From Phytobacter massiliensis JC163 (lineage in GTDB: Bacteria > Pseudomonadota > Gammaproteobacteria > Enterobacterales > Enterobacteriaceae): DNA of 60,161 nt. How positions within the stretch are numbered: the first letter of the stretch is position 1; every line of letters begins with the position of its first letter. This document shows positions 11,549 through 19,947 of the stretch, piece after piece. A program made the translations under genes and the position numbers. The notes beneath the pieces were generated by a model. It saw nothing but the letters and a program-made list of their open reading frames with translations, was not told the DNA's origin and searched no databases. The stretch is from NCBI RefSeq assembly GCF_000321045.1, contig NZ_HE578945.1, positions 935,376 through 995,536 on the forward strand, read 5' to 3'.

Positions 11549-12244
11549 GTGTTAACGCGTGATTTCTTAATAAAAGCAGATTGTAAAACAGCGTTTGGCG
11601 ATATTGAGGAATCGCTGTTGTGGTCGGCGGAACAGCGGGCGGCATCGCTGGCCGCGACGCTGGCCTGCCGCCCGGATGACGGCCCGGTCTGGATCTTCGG
11701 CTACGGCTCCCTGATGTGGAACCCGGCGCTGGAATTTGTCGAATCCTGTACCGGCACGCTGCCCGGCTGGCATCGCGCCTTCTGTTTAAAGCTGACCGCC
11801 GGTCGCGGTACCGCCTGCCAGCCAGGGCGGATGCTTGCACTAAAAGAGGGCGGACGCACCACCGGCGTGGCCTATCGTCTACCGGAGGCGATGCTGGAGC
11901 AGGAGCTTACGCTGCTGTGGAAGCGCGAAATGATCACCGGCTGTTACCTGCCGAGCTGGCATAAACTGCAGCTTGACGATGGCCGCACGGTTAACGCGCT
12001 GGTGTTTATTATGGACCCCCGCCATCCGCTGTATGAAGCGGATACCCGCGCCCAGGTTATCGCGCCGCTTATCGCCGCCGCCAGCGGCCCGCTCGGCACT
12101 AACGCGCAGTATCTTTTCTCGCTGGAGCAGGAACTGGTGAAGCTGGGTATGCAGGACGACTGCCTGAACGAGCTGGTGGAAAAAGTGCGCACCCTGTTGG
12201 GAAATGAAAAACCAGGCCCTGAAATGCAGCCTGGTTTTGCCTGA
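11549..12244 (+). CDS. chaC: Glutathione-specific gamma-glutamylcyclotransferase ChaC
   Basis: ChaC enzymes cleave glutathione to 5-oxoproline and cysteinylglycine in the cytoplasm. The 231-residue protein has the signature GYGSLMWNP and the catalytic Glu region typical of the gamma-glutamylcyclotransferase fold. The start is a GTG at 11549 with an excellent GGAGG site seven bases upstream, and aligns with the start of E. coli ChaC. The last ~30 codons contain a perfect 10-base hairpin followed by a T-run (see terminator entry), so the coding end doubles as a transcription stop signal. Confidence 0.95.
   Translation: MLTRDFLIKADCKTAFGDIEESLLWSAEQRAASLAATLACRPDDGPVWIFGYGSLMWNPALEFVESCTGTLPGWHRAFCLKLTAGRGTACQPGRMLALKEGGRTTGVAYRLPEAMLEQELTLLWKREMITGCYLPSWHKLQLDDGRTVNALVFIMDPRHPLYEADTRAQVIAPLIAAASGPLGTNAQYLFSLEQELVKLGMQDDCLNELVEKVRTLLGNEKPGPEMQPGFA
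12208..12238. terminator. Terminator hairpin inside the 3' end of chaC
   Basis: AAAACCAGGC (12208-12217) pairs with GCCTGGTTTT (12229-12238) around an 11-base loop, still within chaC, whose stop is at 12242-12244. The flanking A-run and T-run make it usable on both strands, so it can end chaC transcripts and also those of the convergent gene at 12258-12503. Confidence 0.7.
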
Positions 12245-12257
12245 GAAGGTATTACGC

Positions 12258-12503
12258 TTACGCTGGAACGTAGCTGATGGAGTGTTCCAGCGACTGGCTG
12301 TGGCTATCAATAAGCACGTTCCAGATGCCGCTGTACGGCACTGCCAGATACGCGCTGGTGCTGCCTTCAACGCTCAGCACATCTGTTTGCGCATGCGCCG
12401 CATGGTTTTTTTCGCTCATCAGATGGATATGACAGTTTTCCGAGCAGCGGACGACGACCGTATCCCCACCAAATAATTTAAGACTTGTTTTAACCAACGC
12501 CAT
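12258..12503 (-). CDS. Small DUF1883-like protein
   Basis: An 81-residue protein starting MALVKTSLKLFGGDTVVVRC at an ATG with a GGGG site six bases upstream; a TTG six bases earlier is less likely. It has no signal peptide or membrane segment. The pattern GDTVVV, then CHIHLMSEKN, then VPYSGIWNVLID and a final hydrophobic strand resembles the DUF1883 family of small beta-rich bacterial proteins of unknown function. I base the family name on motif memory, not on a search. The gene is absent from this place in E. coli K-12, where chaC is followed directly by ychN. It converges on chaC with 13 bases between stops. Confidence 0.6.
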   Translation of the reverse strand: MALVKTSLKLFGGDTVVVRCSENCHIHLMSEKNHAAHAQTDVLSVEGSTSAYLAVPYSGIWNVLIDSHSQSLEHSISYVPA

Positions 12504-12715
12504 TTTCAACCCCGTTTAGATAAACAACGCACTCCCTGCGGCAAATCCCGTGCGTGATGTTGTTCACACTTCACTCGTGGCATAACACCAAATGGGGAGG
12601 GAAGGGATGCTGATTTTGATCAAAAAATGGCGTAACGATTAAACAAAAATGACATTATGCCGCTGATGCCAGGCCCGGCGCGTTAAAAACAGGCGAAAAA
12701 CGCGCCGGGGAAAAA

Positions 12716-14500
12716 TTATATGCGGAAATGCCCGGCGGTTTCAGCCAGCTCGCCTGCCTGGGATCGGAGCGCCTCCGCCGCCGCCGCCGACTCAATGACC
12801 AGCTCTGCATTCTGCTGCACCATCCGGTCCAGGTTAATGACCGCGTGGTTAATCTCCTGAATACCTTTCATCTGTTCGTTGGTGGCGACGCTGATGTCGC
12901 GCATGATAAGCGAGACGCTATCGATGCTGGAAACAATGTCGCCCATGCTCTCGCCCGCCAGGCGGACAAAGCGCGAGCCGGTGGCGACGCTGTCGGTGGT
13001 GGAGTCGATAAGCGATTTGATCTCCTTCGCTGCCTGGGCGCTGCGGCTTGCCAGGTTGCGTACCTCTCCGGCGACGACCGCAAAACCACGCCCCTGCTCG
13101 CCAGCGCGGGCCGCTTCGACCGAGGCGTTGAGCGCCAGAATATTGGTCTGGAAGGCGATACCGTCAATCACGCTGGTAATATCGCCGATTTTTGCCGAAG
13201 CCACCTCAATGGATTGCATGGTTGAAATAGCCTGCGACACCACCTCGCCGCCGCGGGACGCCGCCTGCGAGGCGGCGTGCGCCTGGCTATTTGCCTGCGC
13301 CGCCGACTCGGTAGACTGCGCCACCGAGGCGGTAATCTGTTCTACCGCGCTTGCCGTTTCGCGCAGGCTGGAGGCCGCCTGTTCCGTTCGACCCGACAGA
13401 TCCTGGTTGCCAGCAGCGATCTCCTGCGCCGCCTGCTGGACCGAGTTACTGGAGTCGCGCAGTTTGACCATCACCACGGAGAGCTTATCGCTGAACTGGT
13501 TGAAGGCATGGGCTATCTGCGCCACTTCATCCTGCCCGGTTTCCGGCAGGCGCTGGGAAAGATCGTCCGTCCCGTTGCTGATGGCGTTCATCGCGTCGCG
13601 GATGGTCAGCAGACGTTTGAGCAGCGTCGCCACAATCCAGTGCATCAGCGCGCCCGCGATCAGTACCAGCACCACCAGCGAGACCGCGGAGGCTTTCAAC
13701 TGCGCAAGCAGGCCCGCCGTGGAATCAGCGCTGTCCAGCGCCACCACCAGCAGCCAACCGGTGTCGGGCAGGCGGGTAGCGTAGAACAGTTTCTGCTCGC
13801 CATTCAGTTCCCCGGTAAGCCGTTCTCCGCTCTGCAGGGCGGAGAAATCGACGCCGCTTATCGCGTTGCTGAACGGCTTAAGGGTTAACTTCGCATCACT
13901 GGCGGCAATCACCGCGCCCTGACCGTCGAGCAGCAGGCCGCTGCTGTGGGGCGTCGGCTTGATGCCCTGAACGTTAGCCACCACGCTCTCCATCGAGACA
14001 TCGCCCGCGACCACCGCTTTCAACGCGCCATTCTCTTTCACCGGCACGGCAAAAGTGACGACCAGCTTGCCGCTACCGGCATCCACGTAAGGGGTGGTAA
14101 CAACGGGGGCATCGGCCTTCACCACCTGCTGATACCACGGGCGGATTGTCGGGTCGTAATCCGCCGGCACGCCTTCCGGGTTGGAAAATTTTGCCGTTTT
14201 GCTGGCGTAGCCGACATAGACATTGATAAAGCCGCCCGCCTGCGCCAGCTGGGTAAAGACCGGCACCGGATCGTCGGTGAGGGCGACGCGCTGCAACGAG
14301 GCAATGGCGGTCATTTTGGTTTTAACCCAGTCGCCGATGGCCAGGCCGTGGCTGGCGCTGGTGCTGTCGAGAATATCCTGTTGGGCTTGCTGGTTGTGCT
14401 GGCGAGAAACCTGGTAGTTGATAACGGTGTTAAGAAGCAGCGCAATAGCGAGACAGCCCGCCGTCGCTGCAATAATGCGTGCGCGAATTGACCTGAACAT
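12716..14500 (-). CDS. Methyl-accepting chemotaxis protein with dCache-type sensor domain
   Basis: A 594-residue transmembrane chemoreceptor. A first membrane segment near residues 8-28 (IIAATAGCLAIALLLNTVI) is followed by a ~245-residue periplasmic domain whose RPWYQQVVKADAPVVTTPYVDAGSGK motif (read as RPWYQQVV and TTPYVDA) is typical of dCache_1 sensors of amino acids and other small ligands. A second membrane segment (VSLVVLVLIAGALMHWIV) leads to a HAMP domain and a cytoplasmic signalling domain with the invariant hairpin tip IDGIAFQTNILALNASVEAA. It ends in AGELAETAGHFRI and lacks the C-terminal NWETF-type CheR-binding pentapeptide. ATG 14500 has AGG eight bases upstream and is preferred over the ATG at 14506. 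E. coli has no receptor gene here. Ligand unknown. Confidence 0.9.
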   Translation of the reverse strand: MFRSIRARIIAATAGCLAIALLLNTVINYQVSRQHNQQAQQDILDSTSASHGLAIGDWVKTKMTAIASLQRVALTDDPVPVFTQLAQAGGFINVYVGYASKTAKFSNPEGVPADYDPTIRPWYQQVVKADAPVVTTPYVDAGSGKLVVTFAVPVKENGALKAVVAGDVSMESVVANVQGIKPTPHSSGLLLDGQGAVIAASDAKLTLKPFSNAISGVDFSALQSGERLTGELNGEQKLFYATRLPDTGWLLVVALDSADSTAGLLAQLKASAVSLVVLVLIAGALMHWIVATLLKRLLTIRDAMNAISNGTDDLSQRLPETGQDEVAQIAHAFNQFSDKLSVVMVKLRDSSNSVQQAAQEIAAGNQDLSGRTEQAASSLRETASAVEQITASVAQSTESAAQANSQAHAASQAASRGGEVVSQAISTMQSIEVASAKIGDITSVIDGIAFQTNILALNASVEAARAGEQGRGFAVVAGEVRNLASRSAQAAKEIKSLIDSTTDSVATGSRFVRLAGESMGDIVSSIDSVSLIMRDISVATNEQMKGIQEINHAVINLDRMVQQNAELVIESAAAAEALRSQAGELAETAGHFRI

Positions 14501-14605
14501 AATCATTACCTGCTGTGTTGTTTGTAATGGCTATCGGCAACACAGCAGGCAAACTTGATGCCCCAGCGGCTGGCATAAGAAAAAAGTATTAAACCTGGGT
14601 GATTA

Positions 14606-14959
14606 TTAGAACGTAAGGACTTTATCCGCCGCCAGCGTCCACTGCGCCAGTTCCGGCAGCGTGCCAATCGCCACCCCATCAATTAACGGCAGGGAGGTGA
14701 TACCGCGCCCGTCGGTGCAGGTTTTGCACAGTAAGACCGGCACGTTCTGCGCGGTCAGGATCTCCAGCATCTGCTGAATGTTATAGCCTTCGGCGGGTTT
14801 TTGCCCGCGCAACCCGGCGGTGACCGCGTCCGACATCAGAAACAGTTTGAGTTCGAGATCCGCTTCCTGTTCGCGCAGCGCAATGGCCAGACGCAGGCTG
14901 TTAAACAGGGATTCACTGCCATAGGCCGCGCCGTTGGCGATAATCACAATTTTTTGCAT
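14606..14959 (-). CDS. ychN: YchN family protein (DsrE/F-like)
   Basis: A 117-residue protein nearly identical in pattern to E. coli YchN, a small cytoplasmic protein of the DsrE/F sulfur-relay fold that forms hexamers. MQKIVIIANGAAYGSESLFNS is the start; the conserved cysteine in LCKTCTDGRGI is the expected redox or sulfur-carrying position. Its function in the cell is not known. ATG 14959 is chosen by alignment, with an in-frame ATG at 14965. The gene keeps its E. coli orientation, although a receptor gene now separates it from chaC. Confidence 0.94.
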   Translation of the reverse strand: MQKIVIIANGAAYGSESLFNSLRLAIALREQEADLELKLFLMSDAVTAGLRGQKPAEGYNIQQMLEILTAQNVPVLLCKTCTDGRGITSLPLIDGVAIGTLPELAQWTLAADKVLTF

Positions 14960-15062
14960 CTTCACTCCTTCGATAGTAAACGGGCCGACACTTTACCCGC
15001 TATGCATTATGCCACCTTAACGGGGCTGACGGGTAAGCGCCGTTGTCTCTCCGTGGTCCGCT

Positions 15063-15611
15063 TTACTGGCCGAAGCGGCCAATCAGCCCGGCCGCTGCCA
15101 GGGTATGGCCCTTAAGCTTGCCGAAAAGCGCGTCGCGATCCAGCCCTTCGGGAAGGTCAGGGGCGAGACTGGTGGCTATCAGCGTGAAGGTGTAATGGTG
15201 CGCGCCGCTACCCGGAGGCGGGCAGGGGCCATGCCAGCGCAGATTGCCAGGGGTGTTTTTGCCGCCGGTATAGCCTTTGCCGTCGCGCAGGTCATTTTCG
15301 GCAAAGCCGGTAGCGGACGGCGAGATGTTATAGGCTACCAGATGCGTGACGCCCAGCCCTTTCGCGCCTTCCGGGTCATGGACCACCAGCGCGAAACTTT
15401 TGGTATTGACCGGAGGATTGTTCCACACCAGCGCAGGCGATATATTCTCACCCGTACAGTTGGGGTTGTTGTCAGCATTGCCGGCAAACTTTTTCTCCAT
15501 AAGCGCGTTATCCCCAAAAGCGGGGGACTGCAGCTGGAAAATATCGTTGGCGCTGGCCGCCGTGCCGTAGCTAAAAAGCGCACAGCACAACGCCCATTTC
15601 ACGGTTTTCAT
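15063..15611 (-). CDS. Periplasmic YbhB/YbcL-family (PEBP-like) protein
   Basis: A 182-residue protein with an N-terminal signal peptide (MKTVKWALCCALFSYGTAASA, cut near ASA) followed by a phosphatidylethanolamine-binding-protein fold of the bacterial YbhB/YbcL type. Family marks are the opening IFQLQSPAFGDNALM, NISPALVWNNPP, the ligand-site strand ALVVHDPEG, and HGPCPPPGSGAHHYTF. E. coli YbcL variants act in the periplasm, but no enzyme activity is established. E. coli K-12 has no such gene between ychN and ychO, so this is an accessory insertion in a conserved interval. An ATG at 15614 directly precedes the chosen start. Confidence 0.88.
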   Translation of the reverse strand: MKTVKWALCCALFSYGTAASANDIFQLQSPAFGDNALMEKKFAGNADNNPNCTGENISPALVWNNPPVNTKSFALVVHDPEGAKGLGVTHLVAYNISPSATGFAENDLRDGKGYTGGKNTPGNLRWHGPCPPPGSGAHHYTFTLIATSLAPDLPEGLDRDALFGKLKGHTLAAAGLIGRFGQ

Positions 15612-15781
15612 CATGATGGTATCTCACTCGTCAGCGGTCATATAACTGTAGCCCCGACGAAGCGGGAAGGTTAAGGATTTTCCTGAAATTTCCCCCGGGG
15701 CTGAAATTAGAGCCTGAAAAAGCTACCCTGAACGACTGGCGATGCCTTTACCCTCAGCCCGGAGCGACCGCAAAAAACGTG

Positions 15782-17197
15782 ATGCGTTGGTTTTCACCCT
15801 CTTTTTTACTCTTGTTATTCTTGCCGCTGGCGGGAAGCGCCCTTGATGCGCCGGTCAGCGATACGCCGCACGACTACGTAAAGCAGGCGCAAAACCCCTT
15901 CGATAACAACGGCGATAGTCTGCCGGATCTTGGCATGGCGCCGGAAAACGGCAGCGCGGAAAAACATCTGGCCGAGATGGCAAAAGCCTTTGGCGAGGCC
16001 AGCATGACCGATAACGGGCTTGATGCGGGCGCGCAGGCGCGGCAGTTCGCGTTCGGCCAGCTGCGCGATGTCGTTAGCGACGAAGTTAACCAGCATCTAG
16101 AATCGTGGCTCTCGCCGTGGGGCAACGCGACGGTCGATGTGAAAGTGGATGACGAAGGGGGCTTTACCGGCAGCCACGGCGACTGGTTTGTGCCGTTGCA
16201 GGATAACAATCGCTATCTGAGCTGGAGCCAGCTTGGCCTGACGCAGCAGGATGACGGGCTGGTGGGTAATGTCGGGGTCGGCCAGCGCTGGCGGGCCGGT
16301 GGCTGGCTTCTGGGCTATAACACTTTTTACGACAACCTGATTGACGACAATCTGTCGCGTGCCGGTCTCGGCGGCGAGGTATGGGGCGAGTCGCTGCGTT
16401 TTTCCGCCAACTATTATCAGCCGCTGTCCGGCTGGGATTACAGCACCGCCACGCAGCAGCAGCGCATGGCGCGGGGGTACGATATTACGGCCCAGGCGCG
16501 GCTGCCCTTCTGGCGGCAGATCGATACCAGCCTCAGCGTCGAACAGTATTTTGGCGAGAACGTGGATCTGTTTGATTCCGGCACCGGCTACCATAACCCG
16601 GTGGCGGTGAAAGTGGGGGTCAATTATACCCCGGTGCCTCTGGTCACGCTCTCCGCGCACCATAAACAGGGGGAGAGCGGCGAGAGCCAGAACGATCTGG
16701 GCCTCAAGCTGAATTACCGTTTCGGCGTGCCGCTGTGGAAACAACTCTCCGCCAGTGAGCTGGACAATGTGACCTCGCTGCGCGGCACCCGCTATGACAG
16801 CCCGGCGCGCAACTCAGCCCCGGTCTTTGAGTACCGCCAGCGCAAAACGCTGTCGGTCTTTCTCGCCACGCCGCCCTGGGATCTGCAGCCCGGCGAGACG
16901 GTGGCGCTTAAACTGCAAATTCACAGCACGCATGGCGTCCGCGAACTCAACTGGCAGGGCGATACGCAGGCGCTCAGTCTGACGCCGCCGGCAAGCCTGG
17001 CCAGCGCCGACGGCTGGACCATTATCATGCCGCGTTGGGATGAGAGCGACGGGGCCACAAACCAGTGGCGGCTATCGGTGGTGGTCGAGGATGAAAAAGG
17101 CCAGCACGTCTCCTCTAATGAAATCGTGCTCAGGCTGACGCCGCCGGTCACCGCGACGCCGGATGCGGCGCCGGGCTGGGAAATCGCCGCGCCCTGA
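15782..17197 (+). CDS. ychO: YchO, inverse autotransporter / invasin-like outer-membrane protein
   Basis: A 471-residue protein with a signal peptide (MRWFSPSFLLLLFLPLAGSA) and an inverse-autotransporter beta-barrel domain covering roughly residues 70-330, shown by alternating aromatic strands such as WRAGGWLLGYNTFYDN and SLRFSANYYQPLSGW and the ending GLKLNYRFGVPLWKQL. A single Ig-like region of ~130 residues follows (TLSVFLATPPWDLQPGETVALK). The long repeat passenger of true invasins is missing, as in E. coli YchO. The barrel should sit in the outer membrane with the C-terminal part outside. The ATG at 15782 directly follows an in-frame GTG. Transcribed towards narL (convergent, three-base gap). 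Confidence 0.9.
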   Translation: MRWFSPSFLLLLFLPLAGSALDAPVSDTPHDYVKQAQNPFDNNGDSLPDLGMAPENGSAEKHLAEMAKAFGEASMTDNGLDAGAQARQFAFGQLRDVVSDEVNQHLESWLSPWGNATVDVKVDDEGGFTGSHGDWFVPLQDNNRYLSWSQLGLTQQDDGLVGNVGVGQRWRAGGWLLGYNTFYDNLIDDNLSRAGLGGEVWGESLRFSANYYQPLSGWDYSTATQQQRMARGYDITAQARLPFWRQIDTSLSVEQYFGENVDLFDSGTGYHNPVAVKVGVNYTPVPLVTLSAHHKQGESGESQNDLGLKLNYRFGVPLWKQLSASELDNVTSLRGTRYDSPARNSAPVFEYRQRKTLSVFLATPPWDLQPGETVALKLQIHSTHGVRELNWQGDTQALSLTPPASLASADGWTIIMPRWDESDGATNQWRLSVVVEDEKGQHVSSNEIVLRLTPPVTATPDAAPGWEIAAP

Positions 17198-17200
17198 GCG

Positions 17201-17851
17201 TTAAAAAATGCGTTCCTGATGCACCCACACCGCTGCCTCAACGCGGGATTTGAGGCGCATCTTTTTCAGCATATGCTTAACGTGGACTTTTACCGTGCTT
17301 TCGGTGATATCCAGCCGGCGGGCGATCATTTTATTGGGCAGTCCCTGGGCGATCAGCTTGAGGATGTCGCGCTCGCGGGGCGTCAACTGGTTGATATCAC
17401 GCTCGGAGGTGGAGCGGTTGGCACGCAGGCTGGCAGCCAGTACCGGCGTCAGCGCTTCGCTCAGCACCATTTCCCCCGCGGCGGCCTGTTGCAGCGCCTT
17501 AAGCAGATCTTCCGGCTCCATGTCCTTGAGCAGATAGCCATCCGCTCCCCGTTTTAAGGCGGTGACGACATCTTCTTCGTGGTTGGAGACGCTGAACACC
17601 ACAACCCGCCCGGAGAGGCTCTTCTCACGCAGCTTATCCAGCGTCTCAAGGCCGTTCATCCCCGGCATATTCAGATCGAGAAGAATCAGGTCCGGGTCCA
17701 GCGCCTCCGCCAGTTCAATGCCCTGTTCGCCATTACTGGCTTCGCCGACAACGGTAATTTCCGGCGACATGCTGATAAGCTGTTTTACCCCGGTACGCAG
17801 CATCGGATGGTCGTCGATAAGCAGAATGGTGGCCGCTTCCTGATTAGTCAT
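17201..17851 (-). CDS. narL: Nitrate/nitrite response regulator NarL
   Basis: A 216-residue two-component response regulator matching E. coli NarL. The receiver domain has the phospho-accepting Asp59 in [13 protein letters not shown], and the C-terminal LuxR/FixJ-type helix-turn-helix has [21 protein letters not shown] and [15 protein letters not shown]. Phospho-NarL binds TACYNMT heptamers, activating narK and narGHJI and repressing other anaerobic genes. ATG 17851 overlaps the narX stop by eight bases, so translation is probably coupled. A frame extending to 17965 lies inside narX and is not used. Confidence 0.98.
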   Translation of the reverse strand: MTNQEAATILLIDDHPMLRTGVKQLISMSPEITVVGEASNGEQGIELAEALDPDLILLDLNMPGMNGLETLDKLREKSLSGRVVVFSVSNHEEDVVTALKRGADGYLLKDMEPEDLLKALQQAAAGEMVLSEALTPVLAASLRANRSTSERDINQLTPRERDILKLIAQGLPNKMIARRLDITESTVKVHVKHMLKKMRLKSRVEAAVWVHQERIF

Positions 17852-19640
17852 GGTTATCTCCTTGCACGGGTGAGAGAAGATTTTCGGGAATAAACGTAAC
17901 AATAACATCGGTGCCGCCGGACTCGCGTCGCCGCACCTGACAATCGCCACGTAAACTTTGCGCACGGTCGCGCATAATAATCAATCCGTAATGGTTTGTC
18001 CTTTCAGCGTTTTCCGGCACGCCGCAGCCGTTATCCCTGACGCGCAGCATCACCCGCTTATCCTGCTGGCTCACCGTAACGGTCACCTCGCTGGCGCCGG
18101 AGTGTTTAAGCGCATTGCTCAGGGCCTCGCGGGCTATCTGTAACAGGTGAATGGCCTGGTGGGTCGGCACCAGCCGCGGCGGCAGCTGATAATCAAAAAC
18201 CACCTGGAAACCAAAGCGGGCGCTGAACTCAAGGCAGCTACTTTCCAGCGCCGGACGCAGGCCGGGCTCGGTAAGCTGCAGGCGGAAGGTGGTCAGCAGT
18301 TCACGCAGCTGCGCCCAGGAGGTGTTGAGCTCGTTACGAATCTGCCCCAGAAGCTGCTGGCTGCTCTCGGGCAGGCTCCCTCCCTGCATCTGCAGGCAGC
18401 TGACCTGCATCTTCATACAGGAGAGGGACTGGGCGATGGAGTCGTGCAGCTCGCGGGCAATAGTGGCGCGCTCCTCCATCACCATTAACTGCTGTTGATG
18501 CTCCTGGTGACGATCCAGCGCCAGCGTCGCGGTGAGTTGCTCCACCAGCGTGTCCACCAGCTGCTGCTGATCGTGGCTGAGATGTTTACCGGCAGGAAGC
18601 TGCGCCAGCAGCAGGCCATACTGGGTATGGGCATCCGCCAGTCGCCATTTCAGCGTAGACGCGCCGGGGGGCGCGGCAGGAAGGCCGCGTGGACACAGGT
18701 TACAGCCCCGGTCGTCGCAGCTGGCGGTGGACTGGCAGGTAAAATCCTGATGATTCTGCTCATCTTCCATGTCGTAGACGCGCAGTTCGATATCGTGCAG
18801 TAAGGTGAGCTTTTGTAGACCATTGAGCACCGGCGAAAGCCGCTCGCAGAGCGGGATGCGCGAATGCAGCCGATGGTTGGCCTGCCACAAAAAAGAGAGG
18901 ATCGCGTTTTTTTGCTCAAGGCCGGCGGTTTTCTCCTGCACGCGCTGTTCCAGTACAGCGTAGCTTTCCGCCAGTTCCGCTGACATATTATTCAGCGCGT
19001 CGCCAAGGGTGGCCATTTCGTTGCGTCCGCTGATTTGCGCCCGGCGGGTAAAATTGCGCTGGCTCACTGCCTGAGCCATTTTCAGCAGTTGCTCCCAGGG
19101 CTGGAACAGGCGGGCACGCAGCCAGAGGACGGTAAAAATCAGCAGCAGCCCCATCAGAATCGCCATCACGCGGTGGACGATAACCACTCTGGCGACCCGC
19201 TGCTCAGTGTTGTGATCGAAGGCGGTGACCAGGGCGTCGATCCGCCCGACCCAGGCGTTAACCTGCTGAGCAACCGGCTGCGGCGACGTTGCGCTTCGCA
19301 GCGCAGGGGCCAGTTCGCGCCGCCAGTCGCTTTGCAATGCCTCAAGCCGTGCCTGCTGGCCGTCGCGCGCGGCGGCCTCGGTAAGTTCAGCGCTAAAGGC
19401 GGTACGCTCCATTTCCTGCAATAACTTTTCGTCCGCGGTTTGCAAAGGAACGGCGGCCAGCAGACGGTAACTCTGCATCCGCATGGAGCCCGCTTTGTTA
19501 ATGGCATGCGCGCTGCCCTGAATGCCTTGCACCAGCCAGCCGGAAATGGCCATTCCCCCAATGCCGATGACGGTGGAAAGCAGCATCATAAGCGCGATCT
19601 GGTTAACCAGCGAAAGCGGGGTGAACAGGCGTTTTAGCAT
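17844..19640 (-). CDS. narX: Nitrate/nitrite sensor histidine kinase NarX
   Basis: A 598-residue membrane sensor kinase, the same length as E. coli NarX. Two membrane segments ([19 protein letters not shown] and [19 protein letters not shown]) enclose a periplasmic domain that starts with the nitrate-binding P-box [20 protein letters not shown] (positions ~42-61). HAMP, a cysteine-rich central module ([12 protein letters not shown]), and a HisKA_3 kinase core with the phospho-acceptor His in [13 protein letters not shown] follow, then an ATPase domain with [18 protein letters not shown]. It senses nitrate and nitrite and phosphorylates NarL. ATG 19640 ([14 protein letters not shown]) aligns with E. 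coli; the upstream frame to 19820 runs through the promoter region. Confidence 0.98.
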   Translation of the reverse strand: MLKRLFTPLSLVNQIALMMLLSTVIGIGGMAISGWLVQGIQGSAHAINKAGSMRMQSYRLLAAVPLQTADEKLLQEMERTAFSAELTEAAARDGQQARLEALQSDWRRELAPALRSATSPQPVAQQVNAWVGRIDALVTAFDHNTEQRVARVVIVHRVMAILMGLLLIFTVLWLRARLFQPWEQLLKMAQAVSQRNFTRRAQISGRNEMATLGDALNNMSAELAESYAVLEQRVQEKTAGLEQKNAILSFLWQANHRLHSRIPLCERLSPVLNGLQKLTLLHDIELRVYDMEDEQNHQDFTCQSTASCDDRGCNLCPRGLPAAPPGASTLKWRLADAHTQYGLLLAQLPAGKHLSHDQQQLVDTLVEQLTATLALDRHQEHQQQLMVMEERATIARELHDSIAQSLSCMKMQVSCLQMQGGSLPESSQQLLGQIRNELNTSWAQLRELLTTFRLQLTEPGLRPALESSCLEFSARFGFQVVFDYQLPPRLVPTHQAIHLLQIAREALSNALKHSGASEVTVTVSQQDKRVMLRVRDNGCGVPENAERTNHYGLIIMRDRAQSLRGDCQVRRRESGGTDVIVTFIPENLLSPVQGDNHD

Positions 19641-19821
19641 AACTGGCAAGGCTCCCGGCGGCGTCAACAAAGGATGTGCGGTATTGTCCGCCATCCCCTG
19701 GGGTATACCCATACCTAAAACGGAGTACTCCTTTATCGTTGCGTATACCCATGACGTAAGAAGGGCTTTTTCCGCTTCGCACAGCCCCGTGAAAAACCAC
19801 ACTTTTTTTGGCAATAACACC

Positions 19822-19837
19822 TACTCATTAATGAGCA
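19822..19837 (+). promoter_or_regulatory. NarL/NarP 7-2-7 site upstream of narK
   Basis: TACTCAT-TA-ATGAGCA is an inverted pair of NarL heptamers (TACYNMT type) with the two-base spacing used by NarL and NarP. Single heptamers TACCCAT also occur at 19706-19712 and 19746-19752, and TACTCCT at 19726-19732. All lie in the 307-base gap between narX and narK. Confidence 0.7.
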
Positions 19838-19874
19838 TGCTGTTTTTTTGCGCACTCAACGACCCACTTTTCCA

Positions 19875-19888
19875 TTGATTTATATCAA
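19875..19888 (+). promoter_or_regulatory. FNR site of the narK promoter
   Basis: TTGATTTATATCAA is a perfect match to the FNR consensus TTGAT-N4-ATCAA. Its centre (19881.5) is about 41 bases upstream of the start point expected from a weak -10 TAATGT at 19910-19915, the class II arrangement known for E. coli narK. Confidence 0.85.
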
Positions 19889-19947
19889 CTTAGAAAGCGG
19901 CGTAAAAACTAATGTGGCAGGCGTCGAATTGATAATCAGAGGTGTCT

